Shown: piece by piece, positions 1-9,110 of the stretch
How the letters are laid out: each line of letters begins with the position of its first letter
Position numbering within the stretch: the first letter of the stretch is position 1
Origin: Frankineae bacterium MT45
GTDB taxonomy: Bacteria; Actinomycetota; Actinomycetes; Mycobacteriales; Jatrophihabitantaceae
Direction: 5' to 3'
DNA length: 64,000 bases
NCBI GenBank assembly: GCA_900100325.1
Contig: LT629697.1
Coordinates: forward strand, 992,001-1,056,000
Program-made: the position numbers and the translations under genes
The notes under the pieces: generated by a model
Database searches by the model: none
Seen by the model: the letters and a program-made list of their open reading frames with translations, nothing else
What the model was told of the DNA's origin: nothing

Positions 1-1
1 T

Positions 2-448
2 CTCAAGCAGACCGGCCAGGCGAACCTGCGTATCGGTGAATCGGTGACGGCGAAGGGCGTGAAGGTCACCTTCGATGGCTGGGTGCCCTGGGTGACCCTG
101 CAGGTCTCACATGACCCGTCCCAGACGTACCTACTCTTCGCCGCCGGGGCGATGGTGATCGGCCTGATCGGCTCGCTGTCGGTGCGCCGGCGCCGGATCT
201 GGCTGCGGATCACCCCCGCGGCGGCCGCCTCCACGGGCTCGCCTACCGTTATCTCCATCGGTGGACTCGCCCGCAGTGATGCCGGCAACTTCTCTACCGA
301 GTTCGCCAGCCTGCTGGCCAAGCTGGCCCAGAACACCGGGGCGACTCCGGGACCCGCCGGCGAGCGGATCCCCGCGCCGGACGGCAGCGACGCCCTAGTG
401 AACGCAGTGAATGCAGTGAATGCAACACAGAGCAACGAGAGGACGTGA
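2..448 (+). CDS. resB: ResB-family cytochrome c biogenesis protein, C-terminal part (5' end outside window)
   Basis: Open from the first bases of the window to a TGA, 148 residues visible, no start in view. The piece carries the ResB ending: a periplasmic stretch with FDGWVPWVTLQVSHDPSQ, one membrane helix (about LLFAAGAMVIGLIGSL) and a basic RRRR cytoplasmic edge. In system II cytochrome c maturation ResB and CcsA/CcsB form the membrane complex that carries heme out and attaches it to apocytochrome c. The stop overlaps the start of ccsB by 4 nt (GTGA), so the two are translationally coupled. The C-terminal 50 or so residues after the helix are low-complexity and probably not conserved. Confidence 0.85.
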   Translation, partial: LKQTGQANLRIGESVTAKGVKVTFDGWVPWVTLQVSHDPSQTYLLFAAGAMVIGLIGSLSVRRRRIWLRITPAAAASTGSPTVISIGGLARSDAGNFSTEFASLLAKLAQNTGATPGPAGERIPAPDGSDALVNAVNAVNATQSNERT

Positions 449-1521
449 CCGTGGCGGTCAACGAACACTACGCAAGCCTGTCGAACGTGCTCTTCACGAC
501 GGCGATTGCCACGTATTCGGTGGCGATGATCCTCTACGCCGCCGAGTACGCCTTCGGCCGTCGCGGACGGGTCGCGTCGACTACACCGGCTGCGAGCCGC
601 AGCCTCGTCGGCGCCGCCGGCAGTGGCGCCGACGCCAACGGTGCCGGGTCGGGCGGCCGGGGGATCTCAGTGGTCGTGCCGCCGGAGAACTCGATCACCG
701 CCTCAGGGGTGCGCCACGGGTCCGCCGGTGACCGCTTCGGCCAGCTCGCGGTGCTGGTCACCGTGCTCGGCGCGCTGCTACACGGCGCGTCGGTGACCCT
801 GCGTGGGGTCGCGGCCGACCGCATCCCGTGGGGCAACATGTACGAGTTCGCCACACTGGTCGGGCTGATCGCCGTCCTCGCCTTCCTGGTCGTACTGGCC
901 CGGGCCCCGCAGATCCGCTACCTCGGGCTCTTCGTGATGCTCCCGGTCATCCTGGTGATGTTCCTGGCCGGCACGGTCTGGTACGCCAAGGACGCGCCGC
1001 TGGTGCCGGCCCTGCAGTCGTACTGGCTCGCCATTCACGTCACCCTGGCTGCGACGTCCGAGGGAATCCTGCTCACCAGCGCGGTACTCACCGGCCTCTT
1101 CCTGATCCGCAACCGCTACGACAAGCTGGCCGCGGCACACGCCCTGACGGATTCGACCGAGCCGATGAAGGTCCGCTTCCCGGTGTCGCTCGGCGCGCGG
1201 ATGCCGGCCCCCGAGACGCTGGATCGGGTCGCCTACCGCACCGTCGCCTTCGCCTTCCCCCTGTACACCTGCGGGGTGATCGCCGGTGCGATCTGGGCCG
1301 AGGCGGCCTGGGGTCGCTACTGGGGCTGGGACCCGAAGGAGACCTGGGCCTTCATCGCGTGGGTCATCTATGCCTGCTACCTGCACGCCCGGGCCACCGC
1401 CGGCTGGAAGGGTTCACGGGCCGCGTGGATCAACCTGCTCGGCTTCGGTGCGATGACGTTCAACTTCTTCGTCGTCAACGTGGTCATCTCCGGCCTGCAC
1501 TCCTACGCCGGCCTGAACTAG
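445..1521 (+). CDS. ccsB: CcsB/CcsA-family heme-handling cytochrome c biogenesis protein
   Basis: 358 residues, about eight membrane helices. The tryptophan-rich heme-handling (WWD) motif is clear as WGRYWGWDPKETW near residue 295, followed by HARATAGWKG and a last helix. Conserved histidines expected to ligate heme lie in AIHVTL and HSYAG. GTG start inside the resB stop (GTGA overlap). The N-terminal ~100 residues hold a first helix then a Gly/Ser/Ala-rich linker that is longer than in short CcsA proteins but usual for actinobacterial CcsB. Works with ResB in system II heme delivery to c-type cytochromes. Confidence 0.93.
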   Translation: MTVAVNEHYASLSNVLFTTAIATYSVAMILYAAEYAFGRRGRVASTTPAASRSLVGAAGSGADANGAGSGGRGISVVVPPENSITASGVRHGSAGDRFGQLAVLVTVLGALLHGASVTLRGVAADRIPWGNMYEFATLVGLIAVLAFLVVLARAPQIRYLGLFVMLPVILVMFLAGTVWYAKDAPLVPALQSYWLAIHVTLAATSEGILLTSAVLTGLFLIRNRYDKLAAAHALTDSTEPMKVRFPVSLGARMPAPETLDRVAYRTVAFAFPLYTCGVIAGAIWAEAAWGRYWGWDPKETWAFIAWVIYACYLHARATAGWKGSRAAWINLLGFGAMTFNFFVVNVVISGLHSYAGLN

Positions 1522-1555
1522 CCCACCGTCGATCAGGCGATGAGCCGGTCGCCGG

Positions 1556-3160
1556 TCAGGACCAGTTGACGATGACCTGGCCGTTGATCAGGCCCTTGAC
1601 GCCGTCGTAGGTCCGGCTCAGGGTCGGAGCGCCGGCCGGTGCGGTCTTGGTGCTGGAGATCCAGGTGCCGCCGACGCCGCCACCGCCGTAGCTGTAGGCC
1701 AGTGACGCCCCGCCACCGCCGACCCAGCCGGCGCCGCCGCCGGCCGTTCCGTCACCGGAGCCAGCACCTCCGGGATCGCCCGCCGCGACGCCGTTGGTCG
1801 CGGTGACCGTACCGGCCGAACCGCCGCCGGTGCCACCGCCTGCGTTGCCGCTGCAGCCATAGCCGGCGAGCGGGCTGGTGGTGGTAACCGAGCAGGCCGC
1901 GCCGCCGTCACCGCCGGCCGATCCGCTTCCACCACCACCAGTGCCACCGCCACCGCCGATAACCATCAGCAGAGTCGGCGAGCTGCACGCCGTCGTGGCG
2001 CACAGAGCGACGGCGGTGGCACCGCCGCCACCCCCGCCCGCTGAGCTGGCGCTCCCGGCGGCGGCTCCTCCGTTGGCGTAGCCGACACCGCCTGCGCCAC
2101 CGTTCGTCCCGGAGCCGTTCCCTCCGGCGCAGCCGACCCAGATCTCGAGGCGCTGACCGGGGCTCACCGCGAAGGAGATGTTCGTCGTGTTGGCGTTCGC
2201 CACGCCGGCACCGAAGGTCCCTACCGTTCGGCCGGAGTTGTACTGACTGCTGTTGCCGGAGCCGAACCCACCTGATCCGGCGGCGGCCGCGATCGAGACG
2301 GTGGCGGCTGGATAGGCGACGTCGATCGTCTGCACACCGGCCTGGCAGGTGAAGGTGGTGGGGCCGGCCAGTGAGAACGACGCGGTGGTCGAGAAGGAGT
2401 TTCCATTGCTCTTGTTCGCCGCGGTCCAGGCGCCGTACGTGGCCCCGGACATGGTGGAGAGCCCGACGAACAGAATCACGCCGAGAATTGACGACGGCAT
2501 CAGCAGCCACTGTCGCCTCATTGGCCGGCCGCCCCGTCGCCGGGACGGCTTAACGCCGAGCGCCGACCCTCGGGGCACCCCCGCAACGACCCGGCGTGCT
2601 ACGACGAAGAACGCCCACCCGAGAAGCACCGCCGCCACGCCGACCGCCAAGGCGGCCATGGGCCACCGGGCTGTCCAGAGGCTCGCGACCTTCGGGATGT
2701 TCAAGATGTTTCGTGCGACCCGATCGTCAGCCCGCACCGACCAGACCTCGCCGACCGCGTTCCGGTCGCCCTTCGTGGTGATCTGCAGCGTCGCACCCTG
2801 ATCGGTGATGGCGGCGATGCGATGGGTCAGCTGGGCGCCGTGGAGGTCATTGTCGTGAAAGGTGACGACGTCGCCGACCCGCAGCGTGCGTACCGGAACC
2901 TCACGGCTCAGCACCAGATCGTCGATGTTCACGGCCGGACTCATCGAGCCGGATCGCATGTACGTGACCTGCAGCCCCTCGGCCCTGGCCGCGATCATCG
3001 CGCAGGTGGCGACGAAGACGAGGACCGCCACGAGTGTCAGCACCGACCGGCGCGTCGACCAGGCGCGAAGCAACCCGGTCGACGGCTCGGCAATCGTGCC
3101 GGGGGTCGCCGAAGACAGGTCGCCGCTCGTCGCCGAGGCGTCGATCCGGTCGACGGGCAT
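1556..3160 (-). CDS. SipW-type signal peptidase I fused to a Gly-rich secreted segment with its own signal helix
   Basis: 534 residues. Start chosen at ATG 3160 because a strong GGAGGAGG lies 6 nt upstream; an in-frame start 17 codons earlier has no such site. Residues 38-58 are a membrane anchor, followed by the S26B (ER/SipW-type) peptidase: Ser72 in RSGSMSPA, GDVVTF, His113 in LTHRI, then TTKGDRN; this is a Ser/His dyad family. A second helix is at 168-188. From about residue 214 (MRRQW) a new hydrophobic segment (222-238) reads like a TasA/camelysin-type SipW-dependent signal (SGATYGAWTAANKSNGNSF). The rest, to residue 534, is a Cys-containing Gly-rich domain (several runs of 4-7 Gly). 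No stop separates the halves, so protease and likely substrate are one polypeptide. The frame is open throughout; a sequencing error fusing two genes cannot be excluded, since a TAA lies out of frame near residue 202. Confidence 0.8.
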   Translation of the reverse strand: MPVDRIDASATSGDLSSATPGTIAEPSTGLLRAWSTRRSVLTLVAVLVFVATCAMIAARAEGLQVTYMRSGSMSPAVNIDDLVLSREVPVRTLRVGDVVTFHDNDLHGAQLTHRIAAITDQGATLQITTKGDRNAVGEVWSVRADDRVARNILNIPKVASLWTARWPMAALAVGVAAVLLGWAFFVVARRVVAGVPRGSALGVKPSRRRGGRPMRRQWLLMPSSILGVILFVGLSTMSGATYGAWTAANKSNGNSFSTTASFSLAGPTTFTCQAGVQTIDVAYPAATVSIAAAAGSGGFGSGNSSQYNSGRTVGTFGAGVANANTTNISFAVSPGQRLEIWVGCAGGNGSGTNGGAGGVGYANGGAAAGSASSAGGGGGGATAVALCATTACSSPTLLMVIGGGGGTGGGGSGSAGGDGGAACSVTTTSPLAGYGCSGNAGGGTGGGSAGTVTATNGVAAGDPGGAGSGDGTAGGGAGWVGGGGASLAYSYGGGGVGGTWISSTKTAPAGAPTLSRTYDGVKGLINGQVIVNWS

Positions 3161-3347
3161 CCACAACCTCCTCCGGCAGATCAACCCGTTGGCTGGCCCC
3201 ACGGTGACCACCGTGTCCCAGGATCTGAATCGTCACGTCCCGCCGCGAGGGTCGCAGCTGGCAACGACTCCTATCGGTCGAGTCGGTCAAAACCTGAGCC
3301 TTTCGTCGCGATTGCTGGCCGTGCACGTCGAAATCCGCACTGGTGGC

Positions 3348-5453
3348 TCAGCTCGCGGACAGGTCGTAGACGGTGCTTCCACCGACAGTGGTCGCCTGGT
3401 AGGTCGAGGTCACCCACTGCTGGATTGCGTAGGCCGTCGACGTGGTGGCGTTCGTCGAGCCGATGAAGCCCGAACTGTCGGCGATGTAGTAGTGCACCTT
3501 CCCCTCAGCGACCAGTTGCTTGAACGCACTCAGCGTGATCGCCGGGTCGGTGCCGTTGTAACCACCCAACGCCATCACCGCGGTCCCGCTGGCCAGCTCG
3601 AGCGACGCCGCTTCGTTGTCACCGGTGGTGGCGGCGGCCCAGGTGTAGTTGGCGGCGTCGGACTTCAGGGCGCTGCTGAGCACGGAGCTCACCGTGGTCG
3701 CGCCGCCCAGGCCGCCCCCCATGCCGCTACCCCGGGTGCCGAAGCCACCACCGTTACCGGTCGTCTGTGGCGTCTGGGTGCCGGTCTGGCCGGTCTGGCC
3801 GGTCGTGCCGCCGGCTCCGCCGCCGGGCGGGCCTCCGAACCCGCCGCCGTTCTGCCCGCCGAAGCCGCCACCGGGACGCCCCCCGCCGAAGCCGCCGCCG
3901 AAGCCGCCGGTCGCCGCCGGGCCGGCCGACGGGATCGCCCCGGTGTGTGACGTCGATGCCGTCTGTAGCGAGTAGGCCAGCGGGCCGGCCAGCAGGGCCA
4001 GCGCCACCGCTGGGGCGACGACGAGGGCCGGCCGCCGCAGCACGGTGCGGGGCAGGAAGATGCCGGTGATCGCCACGACCCCGGCCAGCAGGACGACCCA
4101 GCGCAGCCACGGGCTCCAGCTCGCCCGTCCGAGGAGTTCGAAGGTCCAGAGCGAACCGGCTGCGACGACGGCGGTGAGCGCCCAGCGGGAGAACTCCAGG
4201 CGCCGGGTGCGCCAGAGGGTGGCCACCCCGATGCCGACGAGCGCCGCGATCGAGGGTGCCAGCGCGACCGTGTAGTACGGGTGAATGATGCCGCTGGCGA
4301 AGCTGAGCACCAGGCCGGTGACGAGCAGCCAGCCGCCCCAGACGATCAGGCTGCCGCGGAGTACATCCGTGCGAGGCCGTCGCGCGGTGAGGTAGGCGAC
4401 CGCAGCCAGGCTGAGCAGCGCCGCCGGGATGAGCCAGCTGATCTGGGTCCCCATCTCGCTTCCGAAGAGACGGGTCAGCCCGGTCTCGCTCGAGGAGAAG
4501 CCGCCGGCGCCACCATTCACGCTGCCGTTGTTGCTGGCCCCGGTGAGGCGTCCGATGCCGTTGTAGCCGAAGGTCAGTTCAAGGATGGAGTTTCTGTTCG
4601 TGCCGCCGATGTACGGACGGGCACCGGAGGGCCAGAGCTCGACCAGCACGATCCACCAACCGGCGGAGACGACCAAGGCGCCCGCCGCCGCCAACAGGTG
4701 CCCGACGCGCCGCCGCAGTGAGGTGGGCGCGACCACCAGGTAGGCGGCGGCGAAGCCGGGAACCACCAGTAATCCCTGGAGCATCTTGGTGAGGAACGCG
4801 AACCCGACGAGCGAGCCGACCAGCAGCAGCCAGCGCAGACTCGCCTTCTCGATGGCCCGGACCGTCGCATAGGCGGCCGCGGTCATGAGCAGCACGAGCA
4901 GGGCGTCCGGGTTGTTGAAGCGGAACATCAGGGTGGCGACCGGGGTGCAGGCCAGCACGGCGGCGGCCAGCAGGCCAGCGGTTCGCCCGCTGACCCGACA
5001 GACGGCGGCGTAGAGAAGGGCCACCGCGGCAACCCCCTCCAGCGCCTGGGGGACGAGGATCGCCCAGGAGTTGACGCCGAAGAGCCGCACTGAGATGTCC
5101 ATGACCCAGAGGGCGGCCGGGGGCTTGTCGACGGTGATGAAGTTGGACTGATCCAGGGAGCCGAAGAGGAACGCGGTGATGCTCTTGCTACCGGACTGGG
5201 CCGCGGCGGCGTAGAACTCGTTGGCCCACCCCGACCTCGACAGCCCCCAGAGGTAGAGCAGGGCCGTGCTGAGGAGCAACCCGATAAGGGCGGCGTGCCG
5301 GCGCGGGTTGAAGCGAGTCAGGCGGCGGCTTCGGCGGTGTTGCCGGGGCGGCCGCCCCTCCGACGGCGCTGACGCCATCGGAGGGACGATCACGGCCGGA
5401 GCATCGGATCCCCTGTGATACTCGGCTGGTTGGTGGTCGATGAGGCCGGTCAC
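3348..5453 (-). CDS. YkcB-like GT39 family membrane glycosyltransferase (second copy)
   Basis: 701 residues, GT-C fold, about 10-12 helices. The first periplasmic loop has the family signatures NEFYAAAAQSGS and VDKPPAALW; RFNNPDALL and MGTQISWL follow. About residues 500-600 form a Gly/Gln/Thr-rich loop, and a C-terminal soluble domain (about 600-701, MALGGYNGTDPAI...VGGSTVYDL) matches the YkcA/YkcB C-terminal domain type. Expected to move a sugar from a polyprenyl-phosphate donor onto an extracytoplasmic acceptor. GTG start overlaps the stop of its paralogue by 4 nt. No clear ribosome site of its own, so it relies on translational coupling. Confidence 0.85.
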   Translation of the reverse strand: MTGLIDHQPAEYHRGSDAPAVIVPPMASAPSEGRPPRQHRRSRRLTRFNPRRHAALIGLLLSTALLYLWGLSRSGWANEFYAAAAQSGSKSITAFLFGSLDQSNFITVDKPPAALWVMDISVRLFGVNSWAILVPQALEGVAAVALLYAAVCRVSGRTAGLLAAAVLACTPVATLMFRFNNPDALLVLLMTAAAYATVRAIEKASLRWLLLVGSLVGFAFLTKMLQGLLVVPGFAAAYLVVAPTSLRRRVGHLLAAAGALVVSAGWWIVLVELWPSGARPYIGGTNRNSILELTFGYNGIGRLTGASNNGSVNGGAGGFSSSETGLTRLFGSEMGTQISWLIPAALLSLAAVAYLTARRPRTDVLRGSLIVWGGWLLVTGLVLSFASGIIHPYYTVALAPSIAALVGIGVATLWRTRRLEFSRWALTAVVAAGSLWTFELLGRASWSPWLRWVVLLAGVVAITGIFLPRTVLRRPALVVAPAVALALLAGPLAYSLQTASTSHTGAIPSAGPAATGGFGGGFGGGRPGGGFGGQNGGGFGGPPGGGAGGTTGQTGQTGTQTPQTTGNGGGFGTRGSGMGGGLGGATTVSSVLSSALKSDAANYTWAAATTGDNEAASLELASGTAVMALGGYNGTDPAITLSAFKQLVAEGKVHYYIADSSGFIGSTNATTSTAYAIQQWVTSTYQATTVGGSTVYDLSAS

Positions 5454-7561
5454 GACGTGGCCGCCTTGGTCAGGTCGTAGACCGTAGTGCCGCCGACCGT
5501 GGTCGAGCTGAAGTTCGACTCAACCCAGCTGGTGATGCTGCTGCTGCCACTGCTGCCTCCCCGGCCGCCACCGCCGCCGAATCCGCCGCCGGCGATGAAG
5601 TAGCGGATCTCGCCCTTGGCCACCAGTTCCTTGAACTGCGCGAGGGTGGGTGAGTTGTCGCTTCCGGTGAAGCCGCCGATCGGCATGACGTCGGTGTCAC
5701 TGTTGAGTTGCAGGGAGGCCGCGGTCTGCGACCCGATGGTCGCCGCTGACCACTTGGTGCCGGCCGCCTTCAGCAGCGCGATGAGTGCCGCGTCGGTGCT
5801 GCTGGAGTCTGAGCCGCCGCCGGTCGGTGCGGCGGCGGTACCGCCGGTCGTCGGGGCGCTCCCAGCGCTTCCGATTCCGCCGGTGGTCGGTGCGGTTCCA
5901 GTGCCGCCCGTGGTGCCGCCAGCGGTGCCTCCGGCCCCCGGGAAACCGCCCGAAGGCGGGGTACCGCCGTCGCCACCGTTGCCACTGTTTCCGCCAGGCC
6001 CGCCGGAGAAGCCGCCGGCCGGCGCGCCGCCCCGTCCGCCGAACCCGCCACCGAAACCTCCGGTCGCGGCCGGTCCGGCGCTCGGCGTCGAACCGGTGTG
6101 CGGGGTGCTGGCCGTCGAGAGGGCGTAAGCCGCTGATCCGCCACCGAGGACGATGAGCCCGCCGGCCAGACCGACGATGACGGCCTGGCGCCAGCGCTGC
6201 ACGGTGATGGCCAGTGCCGCCACCGCGATGAGCGTCGCCGCCACCAGCAGGTAGGAGATCCACGGGTGCCAGCTGGCGTCCCGCTGCAGCAGTTCGTAGC
6301 CCCAGATGCCGGTGACCAGGACGCCGAGGGCCATGGTCAGTCGGGCGTTCAGGTCGGTCCGCAGCCGCCAGAGCGTTACGGCCGAGATAGCGACGAGCGC
6401 TGCGATGGCCGGGGCGAGTTCGATCGTGTAATACGAGTGAATCGTGCCGCTGGCGAAGCTGAGCACGGCGCCGGTGACCAGCAGCCAGCCGCCCCAGAGG
6501 ATCATCGCCGCCCTCGAACGGTCGGTGCGCGGTGCCCGTCGGGAGAGCGCCGACACGGCGACCAGGCCGATGAGCGCGGCCGGGAGCAGCCAGGAGATCT
6601 GCGTCCCCATCTCGCTGTTGAATAGGCGGAAGAGGCCGGTGCTGCCACTGAAGTTGGCGCCGCCGCCGTTGCCGGCGGTGTCGCCGGTGATCCGGCCGAG
6701 CCCGTTGTAGCCGAAGGCAAGTTCCAGTGCGCTGTTGGTCGTCGACCCACCGATGTACGGACGGCTACCGGCCGGCCAGAGCGCGACGATGGCGACCCAC
6801 CAACCGGCGCTGACGAGCAGGGCCGCACCGGCGGCGAGCAGGTGCAGTAGGCGTCGACCCAGGGAGGTCGGCGCCGCCACCAGATACATCGCGACGAAGC
6901 CGGGAATGACCGTAAAACCCTGCAGGCTCTTGGTCAGAAAGGCGAAGCCGAGCGTAGCTCCGCAGAGCAGCAGCCAGCGGGCGCGGGCCGACTCGACGGC
7001 CCGGGTGATGCAGTACGCGGCCACCACGACGAGCAGCGTGAGCAGCGCATCCGGGTTGTTGAAGCGGAACATCAGCACAGCCACCGGGGTCAGGGCCAGC
7101 AGCCCACCGGCGAGAAAGCCGGCCGAGGTGCCGAACCAGCGCTTCACCGTGAGGTAGAGCAGCCCGACCGCGGCCACGCCCATCAGCGCCTCCGGGATCA
7201 GCATGCTCCAGGAATTGAAGCCAAAGATCCGTCCGGAGAGCTCCATCGGCCAGAGCGAGGCCGGCGGCTTGTCGACGGTGATCGAGTTGCCCCAGTCGGA
7301 GGAGCCGAAGAGGAATGCCTTCCAGCTCTTGGTCCCGGCCTGCACGGCGGCGGCGTAGAACTCGTTGGCGTAGCCGGAGGCGCCGAGGTTCCAGATGTAG
7401 AGGATGGCGGTGGCGATCAGCATCCCGGCCACGCCCAGGCGTCGGCGAACGGGCGAATCAGCCTTGATTGCCGAGGGATTCCAGGCCGGCGGTGGCGGGT
7501 TCACCACATCAGAGGGGGAATCGGAAGAGGAGCCGGAAGAGGAGTTGAGGAGCGTGGTCAC
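5450..7561 (-). CDS. YkcB-like GT39 family membrane glycosyltransferase (first copy)
   Basis: 703 residues from GTG 7561, chosen because it gives the 4-nt GTGA overlap with the upstream gene and has a GGAAA about 6 nt before it; a start nine codons earlier is possible. Same architecture as its neighbour: NEFYAAAVQAGTKSW and VDKPPASLWP in the first loop, RFNNPDALL, SEMGTQISWLLP, a Gly/Thr/Pro-rich loop about 500-590, and a C-terminal domain ending TTVGGTTVYDL. The two GT39 proteins are clearly paralogues. Being encoded directly after a GT2-GtrA protein repeats the ykcC-ykcB arrangement known in Bacillus, in which the GT2 makes the polyprenyl-phosphate sugar that GT39 uses. Confidence 0.86.
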   Translation of the reverse strand: MTTLLNSSSGSSSDSPSDVVNPPPPAWNPSAIKADSPVRRRLGVAGMLIATAILYIWNLGASGYANEFYAAAVQAGTKSWKAFLFGSSDWGNSITVDKPPASLWPMELSGRIFGFNSWSMLIPEALMGVAAVGLLYLTVKRWFGTSAGFLAGGLLALTPVAVLMFRFNNPDALLTLLVVVAAYCITRAVESARARWLLLCGATLGFAFLTKSLQGFTVIPGFVAMYLVAAPTSLGRRLLHLLAAGAALLVSAGWWVAIVALWPAGSRPYIGGSTTNSALELAFGYNGLGRITGDTAGNGGGANFSGSTGLFRLFNSEMGTQISWLLPAALIGLVAVSALSRRAPRTDRSRAAMILWGGWLLVTGAVLSFASGTIHSYYTIELAPAIAALVAISAVTLWRLRTDLNARLTMALGVLVTGIWGYELLQRDASWHPWISYLLVAATLIAVAALAITVQRWRQAVIVGLAGGLIVLGGGSAAYALSTASTPHTGSTPSAGPAATGGFGGGFGGRGGAPAGGFSGGPGGNSGNGGDGGTPPSGGFPGAGGTAGGTTGGTGTAPTTGGIGSAGSAPTTGGTAAAPTGGGSDSSSTDAALIALLKAAGTKWSAATIGSQTAASLQLNSDTDVMPIGGFTGSDNSPTLAQFKELVAKGEIRYFIAGGGFGGGGGRGGSSGSSSITSWVESNFSSTTVGGTTVYDLTKAATS

Positions 7562-8805
7562 GCGATTTCCTTTCGGGTGAAGACCCACATGCGAAACAGG
7601 ACGAATCGCAGGACGGTCGCGGCCAAGTTGGCCGTCAACAGGACGAATAGTTCGGTCGCGCGCCCGGCGTTGGGCGCGACGACGGAGAGAAGGTGAAGGC
7701 AGCCGCTGGTGAGGCCGAGGCCGAGTGCGAAGACCAGCAGGCCCTGAAGTTGGTGCCGCGCCGCGCCCGCGCCCCGCACGCCGAAGGTGAAGCGCCGGTT
7801 CACCGACGTGTTCGCGATCGCCGTCACCAGCAGCGCCACCAGGTTCGCCGGCTGCGCGCCCAGGGGCCCTCGAAGCAGCAAGAAGAGCAGCAGATAGGCC
7901 AGTGTCGAGAGGACACCAACCGCGGCGAAGCGCACCGTCTGGGTGGCCAGCGACGCCGGAACACCAGCAACGGGAAGGGGATTGCGTCCGAGCTGCTGAC
8001 GCAGGTCCTTCAGGGGCAGCGTGCCGCGCGCGATGCTCCGCAGCATCCGGGCCACGCCCTTGAGGTCAGCCGCCGCAGTGGCGACGATGTCGACCCGGCT
8101 ATCAGGATCGTCTACCCAGTCGACCGGAACCTCGGCGATCCGCAGCCCACTCCGCTCGGCCAGCACCAGCAGTTCGGTGTCGAAGAACCAGGCAGTGTCC
8201 TTGACGTGCGGGAGGAGGGCCAGGGCCGCTTCGGTGCGCAGCGCCTTGAATCCGCACTGGGCGTCGCTGAACTGGGCCTGCAGGGTGGTGCGCAGGATGA
8301 GGTTGTAACTGCGCGAGATGAACTCCCGCTTCGGACCACGGACGACCCGGGCCGAGCGGGCCAGCCGGCTACCGATCGCCACGTCGCTGTGCCCGGAGAG
8401 CAGGGGTGCGACCAGGGGTAGCAGCCCGTCGAGGTCGGTGGAGAGGTCGACGTCCATGTAGGCCACGACCCGGGCGGTGCTGGCCGACCAGGTCTGCTTC
8501 AGCGCCCGTCCGCGACCCTTCTGCTCGAGGTGAACCGCCTGTACCTGATCGAGCTCGTAGGTGAGGTCGACGGCCCGCTGCCAGGTCGAGTCGCTGCTGG
8601 CGTTGTCGGCGATGGTGATCTGCCAGCTGAACGGGAAGGCGTCGGTGGAGAGGTAGGCCGCGAGGCGTCGCACACTGGCCGGCAGCGCGACCTCCTCGTT
8701 GTATACCGGGACGACGATCTCGACATCGACGACATCACTGCCGCCGGCAACCGGGTAGGCCGGGATCGTCTCGGCGACGCTCGGGTAACTCTGCAGCGCG
8801 GTCAT
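7558..8805 (-). CDS. GT2 polyprenyl-phosphate sugar synthase fused to a GtrA-like membrane domain
   Basis: 415 residues. Residues about 28-265 are a GT2 (DPM1-like) domain: VVPVYNEE, ADNASSD, the metal-binding MDVDLSTD, GSRLARSARV, and QCGFKALR. Residues about 285-410 form a four-helix GtrA domain (VRFAAVGVLSTLAYLL, NTSVNRRFTF). Predicted to transfer a sugar from NDP-sugar to polyprenyl phosphate and help present it across the membrane for the two GT39 proteins downstream. ATG start overlaps the ferredoxin stop (ATGA). It follows the electron-transfer genes without any gap, which is unusual company. Confidence 0.87.
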   Translation of the reverse strand: MTALQSYPSVAETIPAYPVAGGSDVVDVEIVVPVYNEEVALPASVRRLAAYLSTDAFPFSWQITIADNASSDSTWQRAVDLTYELDQVQAVHLEQKGRGRALKQTWSASTARVVAYMDVDLSTDLDGLLPLVAPLLSGHSDVAIGSRLARSARVVRGPKREFISRSYNLILRTTLQAQFSDAQCGFKALRTEAALALLPHVKDTAWFFDTELLVLAERSGLRIAEVPVDWVDDPDSRVDIVATAAADLKGVARMLRSIARGTLPLKDLRQQLGRNPLPVAGVPASLATQTVRFAAVGVLSTLAYLLLFLLLRGPLGAQPANLVALLVTAIANTSVNRRFTFGVRGAGAARHQLQGLLVFALGLGLTSGCLHLLSVVAPNAGRATELFVLLTANLAATVLRFVLFRMWVFTRKEIA

Positions 8806-9110
8806 CGCCGCCGCCCGACGTGGGCATGGCTCGCTGACTTCATGGGTGTCTCCTTCATCTTTGCGTCGGTCTCCAGACGCAGCGCCAGCGACGGGCAGAG
8901 CGAAACGATTCTGCGCAGCGTTCTAGCATCCGGCTGGGGTGTGGCGCCGGCCTTGGTGCCGGCTGGGTTCGGGCTGTGAGTCGGCAGGATCGGGAATCCC
9001 CATTCGTCGATGGCGATGGCGCCGCCGGAGAGCGCGGCGCAGAGCCCGTGGCCGTCGCAGCGCGTCCAGTCGATGACGAGCTTCGGTGTCGAGCGGTCGC
9101 TGGCGGTCAT
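8802..9110 (-). CDS. Small ferredoxin, probable [3Fe-4S] type
   Basis: 102 residues. The core is DWTRCDGHGLC at about residues 14-24 and CPSLAL at about 71-76; the cysteine pattern (one replaced by Gly/His between the first two Cys, then CP) fits the single-cluster [3Fe-4S] ferredoxins of actinobacteria. The last ~20 residues are polar and probably a tail. ATGA overlaps at both ends with the NuoF-like gene upstream and the GT2 gene downstream. Likely electron partner of the NuoF-like flavoprotein. Confidence 0.82.
   Translation of the reverse strand: MTASDRSTPKLVIDWTRCDGHGLCAALSGGAIAIDEWGFPILPTHSPNPAGTKAGATPQPDARTLRRIVSLCPSLALRLETDAKMKETPMKSASHAHVGRRR

Noticed and set aside
1618-2510. Several ORFs in other frames of the Gly-rich segment
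   Set aside because: Arise from the repetitive GGC/GGT codons; no start signals or domains.
3650-3960. Gly-rich loops of the GT39 proteins considered as separate PE_PGRS-like genes
   Set aside because: They lie in frame inside complete YkcB-like proteins.
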